A stretch of 64,000 bases of DNA from Hirundichthys speculiger (GCA_018398805.1 JAGFBZ010000906.1:992501-1056500); one strand, 5' to 3'; positions 23,244 to 35,829 are shown, counted from the first letter of the stretch. Notes: generated from the letters alone by a model not told the origin. Numbers and translations are program-made.

Positions 23244-23906
23244 CAGTGATCCCTTGCCAATTCACAGTTTAAGTTCCGCGGTTTCAGTTATTGGCAGTTT
23301 TTTAATCAAAAAAATGTTAAAAATCGCGGAAACATCACGGACGTTGTGCGCGTTCTCTCACAGTGAAGAAATGCTGTGAGCCAGCCTGGCCCCCCCTTTA
23401 AGAAGGTAGCCTTATGGGTAATGATGTGGCCTTATGGGTAATGGAGTGTGTGTGTTGTGGGACAGCAGAATGAAAACGGGGTTAGATGAAAAGTGGCGTG
23501 AGCATAAACAGCAGCCCAGCGTGTATAGATTTATATTCTCTGTTAACCGACAGGAGCCCAACAATACAACCTGTGTGATGTTACAAGTTCCTGCAGTGCC
23601 AGAATAAAGTGCCTGTTCCATGCAGAGAAAACCAGACTTTTTGTTTTGTTGTTGTTAGCGTGTTAGCGGCTAATTACAGGCTTCTTTACTACGGTTCAGA
23701 GACCAGAGGCTGTGAAGGTAACAGAAAGACCACAGTTGAGCCTTTGTCTTGTTTCACTGTAGTGTCTCACTACTTTTTTGGGGTTTTTAAACATATTTTA
23801 AACACATTATTGAGGCTCGGGGGGTTCCGGGTCCAGTTTGCGGATTTTAATTTTTGTGAGGGAGGGGCACCGGTCCCCATTAACCGCGAAAAATAAGGGA
23901 TCACTG
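23244..23906. mobile_element. Pogo/Tigger-like non-autonomous element, 663 bp
   Basis: Starts CAGTGATCCCTT and ends AAGGGATCACTG, with TA on both sides (23242-23243, 23907-23908). The inner ends carry matching CGCGG/CCGCG stretches. A TA target and CAGTG termini are the Tc1-mariner pogo/Tigger pattern. No transposase frame remains. The core contains a tandem GCCTTATGGGTAATG pair at 23409-23443. A solo end of the same family is at 1449-1487. Confidence 0.85.
23409..23443. repeat. 15-bp tandem direct repeat
   Basis: GCCTTATGGGTAATG at 23409-23423 and 23429-23443, inside the Tigger-like element. Confidence 0.85.
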
Positions 23907-24189
23907 TATGCCTCTTTTTTTTTCCAGTCATTGCAACCTGTCATGTAGATTGTTGGGGCCCTGTTCGTCCCTTGTCCCTTTTCAACTGCAGCAGAGAGGA
24001 TGAATGTTGTCATCAAGCAAGGTGAACCTTTCCTAGATTGGGGACCTTTTCCTAGTCTGCAAAATTGGAACAACCCCTTGCTGCACCTCTCCGCAATCCC
24101 TGGCATTTTGTTTAGCTGCAACGCGGCATGAAAATGAGAAAATATGGCAACGTTATGGCATTCGAAGTCAATATGTATTATCAAATCAA

Positions 24190-24450
24190 TCTAGATGAAG
24201 ATCTGCCCATCCCTCTAATTAGACGGGGTGACTGGAGATTGATTTTTAATTGCAAAAGTAATTACATGGAGCAGATAGCCAGTGACATTTGATTATCTAG
24301 GTGATTGATTAAAAGGCCTGGCTGCTGAGGCAGACTGTCAGCCGGCTGAATCCAGACAAAAGAGAAAATTAAAAAAGTTGTCCTGTTTGTAATCACGAAT
24401 TTCAAGGGTGAAATTACAAAGCCAAACATCCCCTTTGAGAAGCCCAGCAT
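24190..24450. promoter_or_regulatory. Strong-looking conserved non-coding element candidate
   Basis: Many homeodomain-type cores lie close together (CTAATTAGA, TTTAATTG, GTAATTAC, TTGATTATCTA, GTGATTGATTAAA). No coding frame or simple repeat is present. This pattern is common in vertebrate developmental enhancers. The call is inference from appearance. Confidence 0.4.
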
Positions 24451-25009
24451 CCTTCCACTTTGTGTCGCTCTGCCCCCGCTATCTCACCCCCGCCGTCGCT
24501 AGACCTCTGTGACACACTTAAAAGGGGGGAAACAATGATGTGAAAAATAAATTGAGGAATCGTTCTGTTATGCACAGTCTGATGCAGAAATGCTTAGTAA
24601 CCCTGTCACATCATCGTAGGCGGCAAGGTAAGAAGAGGTACAGACGGACAGAACAGGAAAGCAAAGAAACCTCTCATCTCTCCAACTGTTCCCTCGCTCC
24701 TCTCATCTGTTGTCATTTCTCTGCAAGGGGGCTCTGCACTTGTTCCTTGTTGTCCATCGAGCAGTAAGGGAGTAAGACCTGTGTATACACACACATATAC
24801 ACACAGAGATGTTGTTTTGTCAGTGCATACCTGAGTATAAGAAATCCTACCGCTGTCGGTTCACACTGAGCAACAAAGAGAAAACATCAAAAATCATCTC
24901 TCATCTTGTCCGACGGCTGATATTGTCCTTAGTCGTACTTGTTGATAAGTCCCCAAAACCTCACAAATGTAAACCCATGTACAAAACAACATGCTTTTCA
25001 TAACCAGAG

Positions 25010-25220
25010 GATTCATTTATTCCTCACTGTGGTACGACCCTATAAATTATGCCTTCTTAAGGTATCATTTAGCTCGGGCTGTCGAGCCATTCCTGTCATT
25101 TCAGTGGAAGGTTCACTCTTTGCACTTCCCCATGAAGGTAACATTTATGCCTTTAATTTACAGCTCCTTGCCCGGAGGATACTTTTTTGGCTTTATGAAG
25201 TGGTATTAGGGGGCCTATTT
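25010..25220. promoter_or_regulatory. Possible conserved non-coding element
   Basis: Repeat-free, even composition, no coding frame of quality across both strands. Judged by eye only. Confidence 0.3.
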
Positions 25221-26934
25221 AGTTGTCATGGCAAAGCACTGCTCAGTGTGGTGCAGCCAGTAGAAGCCAGCCCCCTGAAAAGGGGAGTCGAGGGAGCAAA
25301 GGCAACGATTTCAAATGAGTATCGCCATCCTTTTAACTCAAAAGAGCTCTGTAGCCTGGCAGGAGCAGCTGAGCAGGGCCTTTGAAGGGAGGGAAAGAGG
25401 GAGAAAGAAGGGAGGGGAAATGAAACAAGCCTGGACCAGCCCCACATATCATTTCCCCTCAGGACTTACAGAGTCTATATTGGCTGAAACAGCGCGCCCC
25501 GTGGGTCACCGCTCCTACTCGGGCTCCGAGAGCTGCAGCGGTAAGAAGGACATCCCTCTCTCTGTCCCTCAAACTGGCCAGTGAGTGTTTGGGAGTAAAG
25601 CATCACACATGTGCCTCCCAGCAACAGACCTGGGCTCTGCAGGAGAACACAAAGCCGCGGCACTTATTATATTTCCACGAAGTTTACCGAATTTGAGGGA
25701 TTAGAGGGGTGAGGCGGTCAGGGAGCCCATGCCTCATCCTGTAACTTCTATTTACCGCTGAGACCCCATGTAGCTGAGGGCATCTCTGCCTCCCACCTGT
25801 CTAACCTTTTTAAAATATTTGCTTAACAGCAGAACATTTTGACCAACTGGGCCTCAAAACCTGACAAATGCAAGTTAATAACACGAGTCTCGTGTCTCAC
25901 TTTGCATGAACACATTTTGCACAAGCAAAATATTAACGCATACTACAAGGAGTCATGGTCAAACTGACTATAGCGCATAATAACATAGAAAAAGTAGCTC
26001 AGAGCACATATCTGACTTCATGTCAAATGGAAGACAAGTTATAGCCATGCCCAAAAATTTAGCTAGATAATCTTCTGTATGCTATGGTAGTAAATGCTCA
26101 CAGCAGGCTGTTCGTCAGGAATGACGCTCTTCCAGATGTGGAACGAGGCACTGAAATGCCAGAAACAGCGAGCGGAGACCAAAGGTAATTATACCGATGT
26201 GAGAAGGCTAATATTTTGTTAGTATTGGCCAAAAAAAAAAGTCAGACGAAGTTTCCCTGCAAATGAGTTGAATTTAATGGACTGCGACAGTAGTTGAATA
26301 ATTAACACAACAATGAAATTTAATATGAAATCCAACATGGCTCATCATTTTTACAGTCATTATGTTTTTGAATTAATATTTTAATGCATCTTTATTTTCT
26401 AATCTTTTTAAGATGCAAACAGAAAGTACAGGAACCTGACTCTCTTAAACTAAATAGAGTGGTATCCTAATTAATATTGGAATAATTATAAAGAGCAGAA
26501 TCAGTGCTTGGCTCTGAAGGAGGTCACAATAAACACTGACTTTTGCTTGTAGAGTCTTTTTTTTCTGAAATTTGCATGATTTTATTTTGTGTACATATTA
26601 TCTTGAGGTTTACTGTTGTTTTTCTGTGTGGATGGTTTCTGGACATTTTCTTTTTAATGACCAGTAATCATCCAACTGACTAATTGGCCTTCCTTTAATA
26701 TCATCACTGTTGTTTTCTATTTCTAAGGAGAATGAAATATAAATAAGAATGTCAATGAGACTTTCATAGGACCGCAGGACGAGGGACGGCCAACATGTTT
26801 GCAAAGTACTTTAACTGGCGCTCTGAAGTGACGACCAACTGAAAAACAATGTCGTACAACTCTGTCACTTTGGTCTAAAAAAGAAAATTCTCATTTCACT
26901 AAACTGTTCTTATCAACAGTTAATGTACAGTGAC

Positions 26935-26935
<1 letters not shown>

Positions 26936-26985
<50 letters not shown>
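26936..26985. repeat. (CA)n(TA)n compound microsatellite
   Basis: About 16 CA units run directly into about 8 TA units. Confidence 0.95.
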
Positions 26986-27042
26986 GTACATAGTTAGAAG
27001 AAAGAAAGAGCTTAAATGCTTTAGCAAAACTTTGACACTTTG

Positions 27043-27071
27043 ACATTCAACAAACTACATTTGTTGAATGT
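27043..27071. repeat. Perfect hairpin, 12-bp arms
   Basis: ACATTCAACAAA at 27043-27054 and TTTGTTGAATGT at 27060-27071 are exact reverse complements around a 5-base loop. Nothing beyond the arms pairs. It is too short for a microRNA precursor and has no T-run on either side. Confidence 0.8.
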
Positions 27072-27899
27072 ACATTTTTTCCAGACTCACTTTCATGAAA
27101 CTGCAATCATAAGACTTAAAAAGAGGCAGATCTCCGTAATACAGCCACTCTGAAAAGGGGGACTGTTGCACTGAAACTCTGTAGTATTTAAACCTATAGG
27201 CATGTCACAGATGTGTCACTGAGGCTGCAGGAAATTGTGTCAGCTGTTGAAAAAGGGGAATTTTGTGTCTCCTTTAACACTCTTCACTTGACCAATCACA
27301 GATCTCAAGGCTCAGTGCCTTATTGATCTGCATAGCAAATGATTTTGTTTCACTCCCTTCATTGACATTCAACTCCTTAGTCCTACGTTTGAAAAAAAAA
27401 GTTCACATAAAGAAATTTGTTGTACGAATCAAATAGATGACACAAAATATTTCAGAAAGTGGCCTTATTTTGCACCATCATTTAATTTGTCTTGACAAGT
27501 GGTTGTAGAAAAAAAGAATTGACCCCATTTTTTTTTATTTCTCTTTTAAAGACATTTATTCAGATACCCATTATTAAATGAAATAGACTGTAACAAATAA
27601 TGTTTTGTTCACTGTCACCATTCTCAGCCTTGCAAACTGCGGCACTCATTAAGATTAATATCACTATAACCAGCACGCTGCGTGCTTTGTTATCATTTTG
27701 GCCAGTCATATACCCCGGATTTTTGTGACCTGTGCATTTGAAAAATGGATGAGCGGGAGGGAGTTTGGGAGTTTGTGAGCAGGCCTTTCTGTTTATGAGC
27801 CGTCTAAACCAATGAATGTACAATAATTGAAAGTGTTACAAAAACAGGAAATGCTGCTTCAAAGTATTACTGTTCGCTTGGAACTGTAGTTGCACTCAC

Positions 27900-28237
27900 T
27901 CATCCGAGGTTTTGCAGATCCGTGTCTTTCCGGTCTTCCCTGCGCGAGCGGCTTCCTCCGGGTTTCTCCGGGTAAAGTAAACAGGATCACGACCCGTGTC
28001 GCTGGCCGTGCTGATCTTTTCCTTATCGAAATGACAGGATCGTAGTCTTGAATTTCTTGTGAGGTTCAGCATGTCGACGTTCATCCCCGTTTTGTCCTTC
28101 CTCCCTTGCTGAAAAAGCGCTTTCCATCTTGTCTGCACAGAGATCTTTCAGCCACTTTACCCACAACACGTCAGCTTCTTTTGTTTGGATCTATGTGATT
28201 TACACTCCGCAGCATCGCAGTAGTACACCACGGTTAT
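27900..28237 (-). pseudogene. Degenerate THAP zinc-finger exon
   Basis: On the minus strand the segment starts right after a good acceptor (TTTCTACTTTCAG) and ends before a good donor (GA then GTGAGTG), so it looks like a 338-bp exon. The pieces of a THAP DNA-binding domain appear in order but in different frames. First is VYYCDAAECK with the CX4C cysteine pair, next a tryptophan-containing LWVKWLKDL, and then NSRLRSCHFDKEKI. The last matches the LCSxHF motif with its cysteine changed to R. THAP domains are C2CH zinc fingers found in host THAP proteins and in P-element-type transposases. At least two frameshifts and a missing zinc ligand make it non-functional. Whether it came from a host gene or a transposon cannot be told here. 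Confidence 0.6.
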
Positions 28238-31200
28238 CTGAAAGTAGAAAATGACATGAAACGATCTCTATTGCTTGTTTTGGGTAGTCGCTTTTGTTTT
28301 TCACTGGAAGTGGTCGTGTCTACAAAAAACTCCAAATGCATTGCCTTACTGCCACCTGGAGGACGAAAATAGCACTAAAATAGCACATTCGTGGTGCTCG
28401 GGTAGCTTTTATATGCTATGGTGTTGTGCTGACAATGTCTGCTAGTGAATGACCATTTCCTCCAACATAATCCTGGATTTTTACAACTAGTTCTTGCAGA
28501 AGTTGAACTATTTTGGCTATTTACATGGAGCAAACAGTGCATGGACATTCTTTTGCCAATTTTAAATTGTGCAATCCTTCTATGTACTTCAGGCTTCTTT
28601 CCTTCTATGACATGTTTGTGATAATTTAATTTTTAATTAGATTTTTTTTTTACAGAAAAAAATTTCAAGTATATATATGTGTGAAAAAAATGTTTTGTCT
28701 AGGTCTACATAGAGACCAGCAAAGCATATTACTCATGCAGCTGAATAACCATGTTTAGAAAATGAGGTTGCACAAAACAGGGCTGCGGTCAACGCTGCAG
28801 ACGGCCAATTATGACAAGTGGGAGCCATATACAAATACTTTGCTTATGTGCGCATAAATCACAGTTTATTCCCATGTTGTTGTGTCTTTTATGTCCCAGT
28901 CTAAACCGAGACCAAATTCCTAGGTTCTCTTGCCATTTGCAGCGCAGCTTCTGTGTGATTCACCACGCCACTTTGACTTTACAATGAGAAGATATACACA
29001 GACAGCGTTCTGTGATTGTAGGTCAGACAAAACACGCCAAAATATTTTCCAGGTGCAGCTCAGCGTTGAATGGTGGACATTATGGGTTAAAGAAAGTTGT
29101 GCCTGACCAGCCATTTTTTTCATGATCCTCAATATTCAATTCTTTCAAGTTAAAAAAAAAGATAAAACTAGATTTCCTCATTATGAAACAATGACATTTT
29201 CCAAGCTTATAGTTACCCAAAGATGATGTTTTGGAGAAAAAAAAAAAAAAAACAGAATAGAATAGAGCAGAAAACTGTTGAGTCACTTGGGACCTCAAAC
29301 AGTGCACAGACCTTTGCTATTAGATTTAGATGGAGATGAGATGTACATAAGTGTCCCATTAGCTTTACCTTTTCACTCCCATCCCTCTTTGTACGATGTC
29401 AGCCATACTCTAAACACACAAGTCTTGATCCCGAAGCTTGATAAAGTCTTGCCTGTTGATGGGCCTGATGACATCTGCACTGTCGGCCTGTAACAAACAC
29501 AACCCGGGAAGGTTAGTCTCTTATCAATCAATTGCAGATGGCTTTGTCAGATTAATTGTATGGAATTGTTTGCTTCAGATAGGAAGCAGATAGATTTGGG
29601 ATGGGGGGTTGGGCACGACGCTGAGGTTATTGTCGGTAGATCATCATTTGTTTTCCTTACCCTTTTTTAACCTTGGTAGTTTATAGTCATAGACCTATGT
29701 TAAAGTTATCTGTTGCAGCCTTGTTAAATAAAAGAAAAATCGACAGATAATACATATTAAGCGTGTGGACATGCTTTGAATGCTGAACTTTCATATCTGA
29801 TTGAGGTGGCAGTGAACGCACCCCAGAACCTTCTTTGTTTATGAAAAAGCTGGGAGAATTACGTAATTGTTCAGCTCACTGTGACAAATGGGTGATAATG
29901 ATGTGTGAAAGGTGTGTCAGACGGGAGTGCGTACTCTGGACTGCCAAGTGCTGTTGGACCCGGGTCAGGCTGGGTTCATCCTACTAATGAGATGTCACAT
30001 GGAGGAGATGAAGCAACCGAAGTGACCAAGCAGTCATTGCAAACTAATCCACCAATAGCTTTGTACAAACCGCCCCAGATTCAAAGAGCTGCGTGCGTGG
30101 CGTGCCAACTGACCACATCACTTTCAGAGTTCATTTTTCAGAGAGGTATTTGGCTGTGGTGAGAAAGCTGGGTCCCGTTTGGCCCGGTAGCTAAGTCATT
30201 TGCCGGCCAGGCCAGAGCAGCTAACACTGGGCCCGTTGGTCCTTACTGGCCTAATGATTGCAGCCGGTGATCCAGTCCCTCATCTGGTCTTTAGCCCCAC
30301 TCTGAGGAGATGAGTTGAGGGTAAATCAGCACTTGTCTCCTCCTTCTGAACATCTAAATCTGCAGTGGAGAAAAGTGATATATGCTCCTCCCTTCATCCA
30401 CCCCCCTCGGGTTAGCCTCGCTTCTCTTAAATTCTCTGCTGCGCTGCCAGTGGGTCAGGTTGATCCTCCCCGTCATTGAAACTCATTTGGGGGGCATTAA
30501 AGTGTAAACCAGATGAAAAAACAAAGGGCTTAGGCAAATCAGATGGCTCAAACAACAACAACAAACGCACACTCTGTAATCTGCTTAGGGAAATTAATGA
30601 GGGGGAGCCCCTTTGGCCGAGGTGGATAATGATCCTGGACCATGGGGATGAGAGGCTGCAGTGGATCAGGCAGAAGGTGAGAACGGGAAGGGGGGGATTA
30701 GAGACGGACTCCCACCAGAATCAAACAGGACTCTGCCAAAGGGATCCCTCCCCTCCTATGCACAAACTTCAAAAACTCCAGCCTAAGCTGGAAGTAGGTG
30801 TCTGTAATCCCCTCTGTGGCTCTAGATCTATGCGGCCGACTCAGGCCCAGCTTTCATCCTGCAGCTTGTTCGGCATGCTCTCTCTCCATGTCCTGGGAAC
30901 GTAAACTTTTGCACCGTGGCCCCCGTGCAGATCGCGGGGATCTGCTGGCTCATTACCTCTTCATTAGCGCGCTGCATCTTTGGCTGCCGAGAGGATCAGT
31001 GCCACGCATGGAGTCGAGGTGCACAGACGAAAACAGAGATCCGGACATGGCAGCCAGATGGGCAGAAGCATGCTGCTGGAAACACAAGTCAGCTGCCTCT
31101 GAGCTTTTGCACTGTTGGAAGGTTCCATGTTGCTTATTAATACTGCTCTACTATGAAATCATCGAGCAATATACATATTGAAGAATTAATTAGCATTTAT

Positions 31201-32929
31201 TTACTTTAGATTACTCCATGAGATCCTGCAAAAATGCTTTATAATAGCAATATTATTATCATTGCTCCTGCACAGTTGTCCAATCCGATAATCTGTAAAT
31301 AATGCTAGGTACTTTGTATCTTGAAAGTCTTTATTTTTTTAGGTTTAAATAATCCATGTCAGATTTGTCTCTTACATCATTTTACAAAATGCTTTGAGAT
31401 ACGTTTGAAGTGTCTTATCAGATGCCACACAGACTTGGATTTTTTTCTGCCTTTGCTTTTCTCTCTCACAGTTCATAGAATACAGGATGGTTTAAAAGGA
31501 GGTGCACTGCATTGTTTAATAAGGCCAGAATCTTACCGTTTGAGCCCTCCCTCTGCATCCAGAGCAGCCACAGTTGGCTTGCTGAGTCTCATCAACCACT
31601 CTGCCATCCTCTGGTGTGGTGGTGGCAATACACACTCGCATGCAATACGCACACACAGACACATCCTACCAGCAGCTTACAGTCAGAATGTAAAGGAAAA
31701 AAATAGTGTTGCTGAGTGCTGCAAGTGTTGCATGAAGGAAAGTCAACTCTTATAAGCATCTATGATGTTTACTGTGATATAAACTATATCTAACCGCCAT
31801 TTTATCCTGTGGTGGCCATCTTGCAGTGCTACTGGTGAGATCTCAGCATCTAAATTATGCAGCTTCTTATCTGTTAGTCATTTCCAAGGCCATGCATGCA
31901 GTGTGGCCCCATGCGGTTGTGGCCAGGTGTAAAAGCTTGACCTCTCTGTAGGGCAGCAGTGTGACTTTCATTAGAGCACCCACTGGCTGCTTCCAGCTGA
32001 GCTCATTCACAGATTTAACACTGCGCCTGCACACAAGACGGGAGGGAGGGTTTACAAAAACCAGGAAGCATCGCTACAAGGAAATGCACATCATAGGAAA
32101 ACAAACCACAAAAAGTTATTATTATATCACCAAAACTTTTTATTCCTCAATGTGGGTATCCAAGATTACCATACTGAATTAACACATTTTAAATGGATTT
32201 CTCAGTATTCTTGCTGTTGCCTCCTGCTCAGTTGGTGTCAACAAGTTCTCTTTTATCTGCGGTGACAGTTGTTTTTCATATTTCCTTCTACTAGCCAGGG
32301 GATATTTATCTGCAGGGGTACAGCGGCTGGAGCGTCTTTTTTTTTCTCCTAATGTTAACAATTACCAGGCATCAACATCAGGAGCTCGCTGATAAATACA
32401 CCAGCGTGACTCCACGACTGTGCTGGAAAAGTTTTCTCCAAACATTTTCTTCTTCACATGCAACTTTTCAATTGTCTCAGGATTTATCTAGAGTCCTATT
32501 ATGCAAAGCTGATATGCACAGATTTCCTGTACACACCTGAGGGTTCTTGAAAATGCTCTTTGTTCAAAGTTAATAATAGTTTTGAAACAATGTACTTTAT
32601 AACTCAAAATCTGAATAGGTTGAGTGAATATGAAAAAAATGCAAATGAGAGAGAGAAAGAAAAGATAACAATGCATACAGAGATTAATTTTTTTTTTTTA
32701 CTTTTTTTTTGTTGCAGGCAGTATGAACCCAAAATCTGTCTATTTTTCTTTTTTTTTTTTTTGCTTTTTTTCATCACTTTGAATTCATTTGTTAATATAC
32801 ATCAATTTGTTTGCAATACATTCCTAGCAAAGTTGCAATGGGAGCAATTAAGTGCAAGTAAGAAGGTAAAAGTAAAATAAAAATGATGTTATTTCAAAAG
32901 GTGATTGTGATGATGATTTAGTACAAAAC
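28238..32929. other. Repeat-poor non-coding region
   Basis: No gene was recognised in 4.7 kb. ORFs such as 30476-30904 and 30798-31181 overlap in two frames and lack domains. T and A tracts occur at 28641-28652, 29240-29253 and 32690-32761. The GC-richer part at 29900-31120 has several repeat-free blocks that may be regulatory, but none stands out enough to list. Confidence 0.45.
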
Positions 32930-33940
32930 AGTCTCATTTATTTATTTTTATTTATGGTTTATTTGACATGGACAGTGCACATTAATAAACATAGAATGTA
33001 AAAGTGCCAGAATTAGCCAAAATGGCTATTTTACATCTGTTGTCCATGGACCGGTGTTAACAGGTCAGATGCACACTAAAAGAAACAAAATCATAAAATA
33101 CACAAACATATTGTTAAAACTTATTGATAAAAGAACACATAAGACATATAAAAAGGAGATGGTTAGTATAGGAAAAACAGGGAAAGAGAAAAAAAGGAGG
33201 TTAAAATACATTTTAAAAAAAGGTAAAGATATGACAATGTACAACTAATAACAAGTAGAGGTGCTGACAGTGTAATAGTTAGTGTTGACATATCTGGTGA
33301 CTAACTAACCAACTTTTTTAGGTTTAACTTGAATGTATGGTATGTACTTATATCTCTAATGTGGGATGGTATTATGTTCCTCTCAGGTGCAGCTCTAATT
33401 GAAAATGCAGATTGGCCAAAACTGCTTTTTCTCATCTGGATTATCCAGTCACCTCTAGTTGTGCTTCTTGTGGATATGTTTGCAGATGAACCTGTTTTTA
33501 TGAATTGTCTTAACACAGAAGGGGCATGTCCATTTATAATCTTATAGGATAGACATAAATTAGCATATTTCACCAGGTTTTCCCAACTCAGGAATTTATA
33601 TTTAGTTAAAGTGAAACAGTGGTGATGATATCTAGGATTTTTTTATCCAGAACTTTGAGGGTTTGTTTATAAAGGGACTGAAAGTGGCATAAGAGATGTT
33701 GCACTGGCCTGAGACCACGTTGTTAAACAGTTTGTAATGTAGGAAAAGATAATTGAGTGGATATACATAATTGCAGCCTCTGTGGACATACAGTTCCGTA
33801 TATATCTAAAGTTTGCCAGATTGAATTTAACTCGCTGACAGACCTTTTTAATTTAAATGACAGATTACTATCAATCATGACACTGATATATTTAAACTCT
33901 GAGACTACCTGTAGTCTTTGACAGATGGGCAGAGAATCTT
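32930..33940 (-). mobile_element. L2-type LINE, 5'-truncated, 3' end
   Basis: The element is on the minus strand, with its 3' end at the low coordinate in an AT-rich (TTTA)n-like tail. The reverse-transcriptase ORF C-terminus is visible in pieces. VSEFKYISVMIDSNLSF at about 33880-33900 comes first. Then a 90-codon open stretch (33301-33573) holds FGQSAFSIRAAP and STYHTFKLNLKK, which match the C-terminal region of vertebrate CR1/L2-clade ORF2 proteins. The 3' untranslated part contains the GACAGTGCACATTAATAAAC segment typical of fish L2 copies. Frameshifts and stops break the frame upstream, so the copy is dead. It abuts a mariner relic at 33955. Confidence 0.8.
33301..33573 (-). pseudogene. 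LINE ORF2 C-terminal fragment
   Basis: The 90-codon frame covers the last part of an L2-like ORF2 downstream of the polymerase core. It ends at a natural-looking stop before the 3' UTR. The start is simply the first ATG in a truncated copy, so it is not a real initiation site. No polymerase catalytic motif is included, so it cannot be active. Confidence 0.75.
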
Positions 33941-33954
33941 AGTGTGTAAAGGGC

Positions 33955-34800
33955 AATGGTGCAAGCCAAAGCTGGACACCCTTGATCTCCAATCCCCGGA
34001 TCAAGAACCGTTATTCGTCAATAGCTGATGTATCCACATGGGCAAGAGATTACTGTGGGAAAACTTTATCAACCACTAAAATATGGAGCTGCATTCACAA
34101 ACTCCACATGAAACTTCACTGTGCAAAAAAAAGAAGCCTCATGTTAAAACTGTTCAGAGGTGGCTTTAACATCTCTGGGCCTGGAGGCATCTGGGACCAA
34201 CCATGACACAGTGGAAACATGAACTGTGGTCAGACAAATCACTATTTCTTTCTTTCTTTCTTTCTTTTGGAAAAGGAATGGACACTGTGTGCTCAAGATT
34301 GAAGATGAAAAGAACTAGACTGTTATTAGCAACAAGTCCAAATGCCAATTTTTGTGATGATGTTGGGTTGTATCAGTGGCAAAGATCATTTCCACTTAAT
34401 AATTGCAGTAATAGCAACATTAAAAGAAGAAAAATACACAGAGATTTTAAAGCAGCATTTCTGTAAAATGACATATTTTCAAGGGATGTCATTTTTAACA
34501 AGACAAAGCAACATTTCACACATATTACGAAGGTATAGCTGAGGAAGACAAGGCTACGGCTCTTGAACTGACCTGCCTGCAGTCCTGACTTCCCCCCAAC
34601 TGAGAATGTGTAGATGAATTTGAAACCAAAATGTGACATTGATGACCCGATACTGGTATACAGCTTAAGACCTTTTCACAGGACGAATGTGACAAAATAA
34701 CACCTGAATTACTCTATTACTTGGTACCCTCAGTGACAGAATGTCTTAAGTGTTGTGAGAAGGAATGGCAATATTGCAAGGGGTAAAAGCATAACTGTTG
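33955..34800 (+). mobile_element. Tc1/mariner (IS630 superfamily) element, decayed, transposase sense
   Basis: The plus strand carries most of a transposase gene of a family very common in fish genomes (the type some libraries label TcMar-ISRm11; name from memory). The order of conserved blocks is kept. An N-terminal IKNRYSSIADVSTWARDY stretch is followed by a WSDKS catalytic block at about 34225-34240, then the position of the second catalytic D, and last a PDFPPTENV block at about 34580-34610. The second catalytic aspartate block reads RQSN, so that D is lost. A stop codon replaces the residue after ENV, and a (TTTC)n repeat breaks the frame at 34245. The copy lacks clear terminal repeats and cannot be active. 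Confidence 0.8.
34245..34266. repeat. (TTTC)n short tandem repeat
   Basis: About five TTTC units inserted in the mariner relic. Confidence 0.85.
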
Positions 34801-34835
34801 AAACTTTTTGTATTTTAACAGACAAAACAAGACTA

Positions 34836-35200
34836 GGAAGCGCAGTGGCTTAGTGGTTAGCACTGTTGCCTCACAACAAGAGGCTTCCTTGTTCAAACCT
34901 CAGTGGGGTCCTTTCTGTGTGGAGTTTGCATGTTCTCCCTGTGCTTGCGTGGGTTTCCTTTTGTTACTCCAGCTTCCTCCCACAGTCCAAAGACATGCAT
35001 GTCAGCTTAATTGGTGGTTCTAAATTGCCCGTAGGAGTGATTGTGAGTGTGTATGGATGTTTGTCTGCATGTGCCCCTGTAATGGACTGGTAACCTGTCC
35101 AGGGTGTATCTCTGCCTTTTGCCCAAAGAGAGCTAGGATAGACTCCAGCAGACCCCCGTGACCCTGCATAAGACTGAACAGGTATGGATGGGTGGGTGGA
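34836..35200 (+). mobile_element. SINE-like repeat with tRNA-like head and GGATGG tail
   Basis: The head GCGCAGTGGCTTAGTGGTTA resembles a polymerase-III A box, and GTTCAAACC about 50 bp on resembles a B box. The body carries GTGTGGAGTTTGCATGTTCT, CCCACAGTCCAAAGACATGC, ACCTGTCCAGGGTG and CTCCAGCAGACC, and the tail ends in GGATGGGTGGGTGGA. This is the longest of three copies in the window (others at 8053 and 10871). The family is a common fish interspersed repeat, probably mobilised by an RTE-type LINE; that link is from memory. The two ORFs across it are not genes. Confidence 0.7.
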
Positions 35201-35782
35201 AATAAAGCATTGAGATGTCTTGAGTTTATACTGTCTGTAAAGAAAGGAACATCACTTTTTAAAGATATGATTTGACGCTGTATACAGCAGTATCTTCCCT
35301 TTATATATGCATGTAAGTTAAGAATAATAGACTGATAGATAAAAACTCATACACTGTATGTTTGCTTTGTATTGTTTTTATCCCCACTGTCAGTTTTTCT
35401 TTTGAAACATCTAAAAGCATTTACCTCAATATGCAATTATCTTTTGAGACTTTGGTACACATACTCCTGTCATTTCTGCATGATGGCAGTGTCAGTGCAG
35501 AGAAGTACTACTATTTAGTAAAATTCTTGTCAGCAAAAGAAAAAAAAAAGAAAAACAAAAAAGGAATTGCCTTTGTTGGATTTTAGCATTGATTCAGCCT
35601 GGGTCTCTAGGCCAGTTTGGTTGCCTTTTAATTAAAATAGTTCAAAATCAATTATATTCTCTGTCTCCTTTCGATTATATAAACAGTTTCATCAGAAACT
35701 TTGGAATAGAAATTAGGAATTTTACTCATTCATGAATAATAAAGTATCTCCCGTTTGTGTCAAGTATGTGTAACTGCAAGAA

Positions 35783-35820
35783 AATGATTATGACGATTAT
35801 GACGATAATGACGATTATAA
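35783..35820. repeat. 9-bp minisatellite (ATGACGATT-type)
   Basis: About four imperfect copies of a TATGACGAT unit, next to the end of the Tc1 relic. Confidence 0.8.
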
Positions 35821-35829
35821 CTAAACACC

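Larger units (their letters stand above)
23909..27899. other. Repeat-poor non-coding region
   Basis: No gene recognised. It holds two CNE-like blocks, a compound microsatellite at 26936-26985 and a perfect 12-bp-arm hairpin at 27043-27071. Short ORFs on both strands have no supporting features. Confidence 0.5.

Noticed and set aside
27043..27071. microRNA precursor
   Set aside because: The arms are only 12 bp, far shorter than a pre-microRNA stem, and the flanks do not pair.
34839..34910. tRNA gene
   Set aside because: A-box and B-box-like motifs are present, but the sequence does not form a full cloverleaf and is the head of a dispersed repeat.
34808..35093. Two overlapping ORFs of 71 and 75 codons
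   Set aside because: They lie entirely inside the SINE-like repeat.
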